14,107 nucleotides of DNA from Thiohalobacter sp. (GTDB lineage: Bacteria > Pseudomonadota > Gammaproteobacteria > DSM-19610). Under the pieces are notes generated by a model, which saw nothing but the letters and a program-made list of their open reading frames with translations, searched no databases and was not told the DNA's origin. Position 1 is the stretch's first letter; every line of letters begins with the position of its first letter. The position numbers and the translations under genes were made by a program. Below, in pieces: positions 14,037 to 14,107 of the stretch. The DNA lies in assembly GCA_027080445.1 (NCBI GenBank), contig JALWRY010000351.1:1-14107 (forward strand), in the 5' to 3' direction.

Positions 14037-14107
14037 CGGTTTTCAGGCCCGAAGAGATTGCCGCGCTGCGCTCGCAATGACGAGAATATAACCGGCTATG
14101 ACGGTGG

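Larger units (their letters stand above)
13908..14082. repeat. Composite palindromic repeat: outer inverted-repeat arms
   Basis: The left arm (13908-13941) starts CGTCATTGCGAG and ends GCGGCAATCT. The right arm (14055-14082) is its inverse, ending CTCGCAATGACG. The two agree at both ends and differ in the GC-rich centre. This type of intergenic repeat is widespread in proteobacterial genomes. It follows the rhlE stop by seven bases. The element encloses a second palindrome, listed separately. No transposase is inside. Confidence 0.8.

Overview
This window looks like a chromosomal segment of a sulfur-oxidising gammaproteobacterium. Three things suggest this. The order lolB – TPR lipoprotein – (divergent) hemA – prfA – prmC – moeB is the one I remember from Pseudomonas-like Gammaproteobacteria. 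All housekeeping proteins read as gammaproteobacterial. Two adjacent genes encode sulfur globule family proteins, which coat stored sulfur in purple and colourless sulfur bacteria. No species can be named from the sequence alone. Coding density is high and no stretch over 300 bases lacks a gene.

Layout. Bases 1-1991 (minus) carry the start of lolB, cut by the window edge, and a TPR lipoprotein. A 163-base divergent promoter region follows. Bases 2155-7013 (plus) form a tight run: hemA, prfA, prmC, a small protein of unknown function with an HMA-like fold prediction, a MoeB/ThiF-type E1 enzyme and a JAMM (M67) metallopeptidase. Several of these genes overlap or nearly touch. Bases 7249-8206 (plus) hold two secreted Gly/Asn/Tyr-rich sulfur globule proteins, closed by a strong, probably bidirectional terminator. 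Converging on it from the right (minus, 11823 back to 8283) is a likely three-gene operon: a membrane hybrid histidine kinase, a REC-PAS protein without an output domain, and an ArsR-family regulator. The regulator has two cysteines 66 residues apart, the spacing of the persulfide sensors BigR and SqrR. A yaiI (DUF188) gene (minus) and a divergent rhlE RNA helicase gene (plus) follow. The window ends in a nested set of palindromic repeats.

How the genes may work together. HemA, RF1 and PrmC couple tetrapyrrole synthesis with translation termination; PrmC methylates the GGQ glutamine of the RF1 encoded just upstream. The E1 and JAMM pair suggests a sulfur-carrier (thiocarboxylate) chemistry, although no carrier gene is present here. 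The most interesting part is 7014-11823: sulfur globule structural genes with candidate operators, facing an operon that encodes a probable reactive-sulfur-sensing repressor plus a two-component phosphorelay. I infer, but cannot show, that this operon controls sulfur storage.
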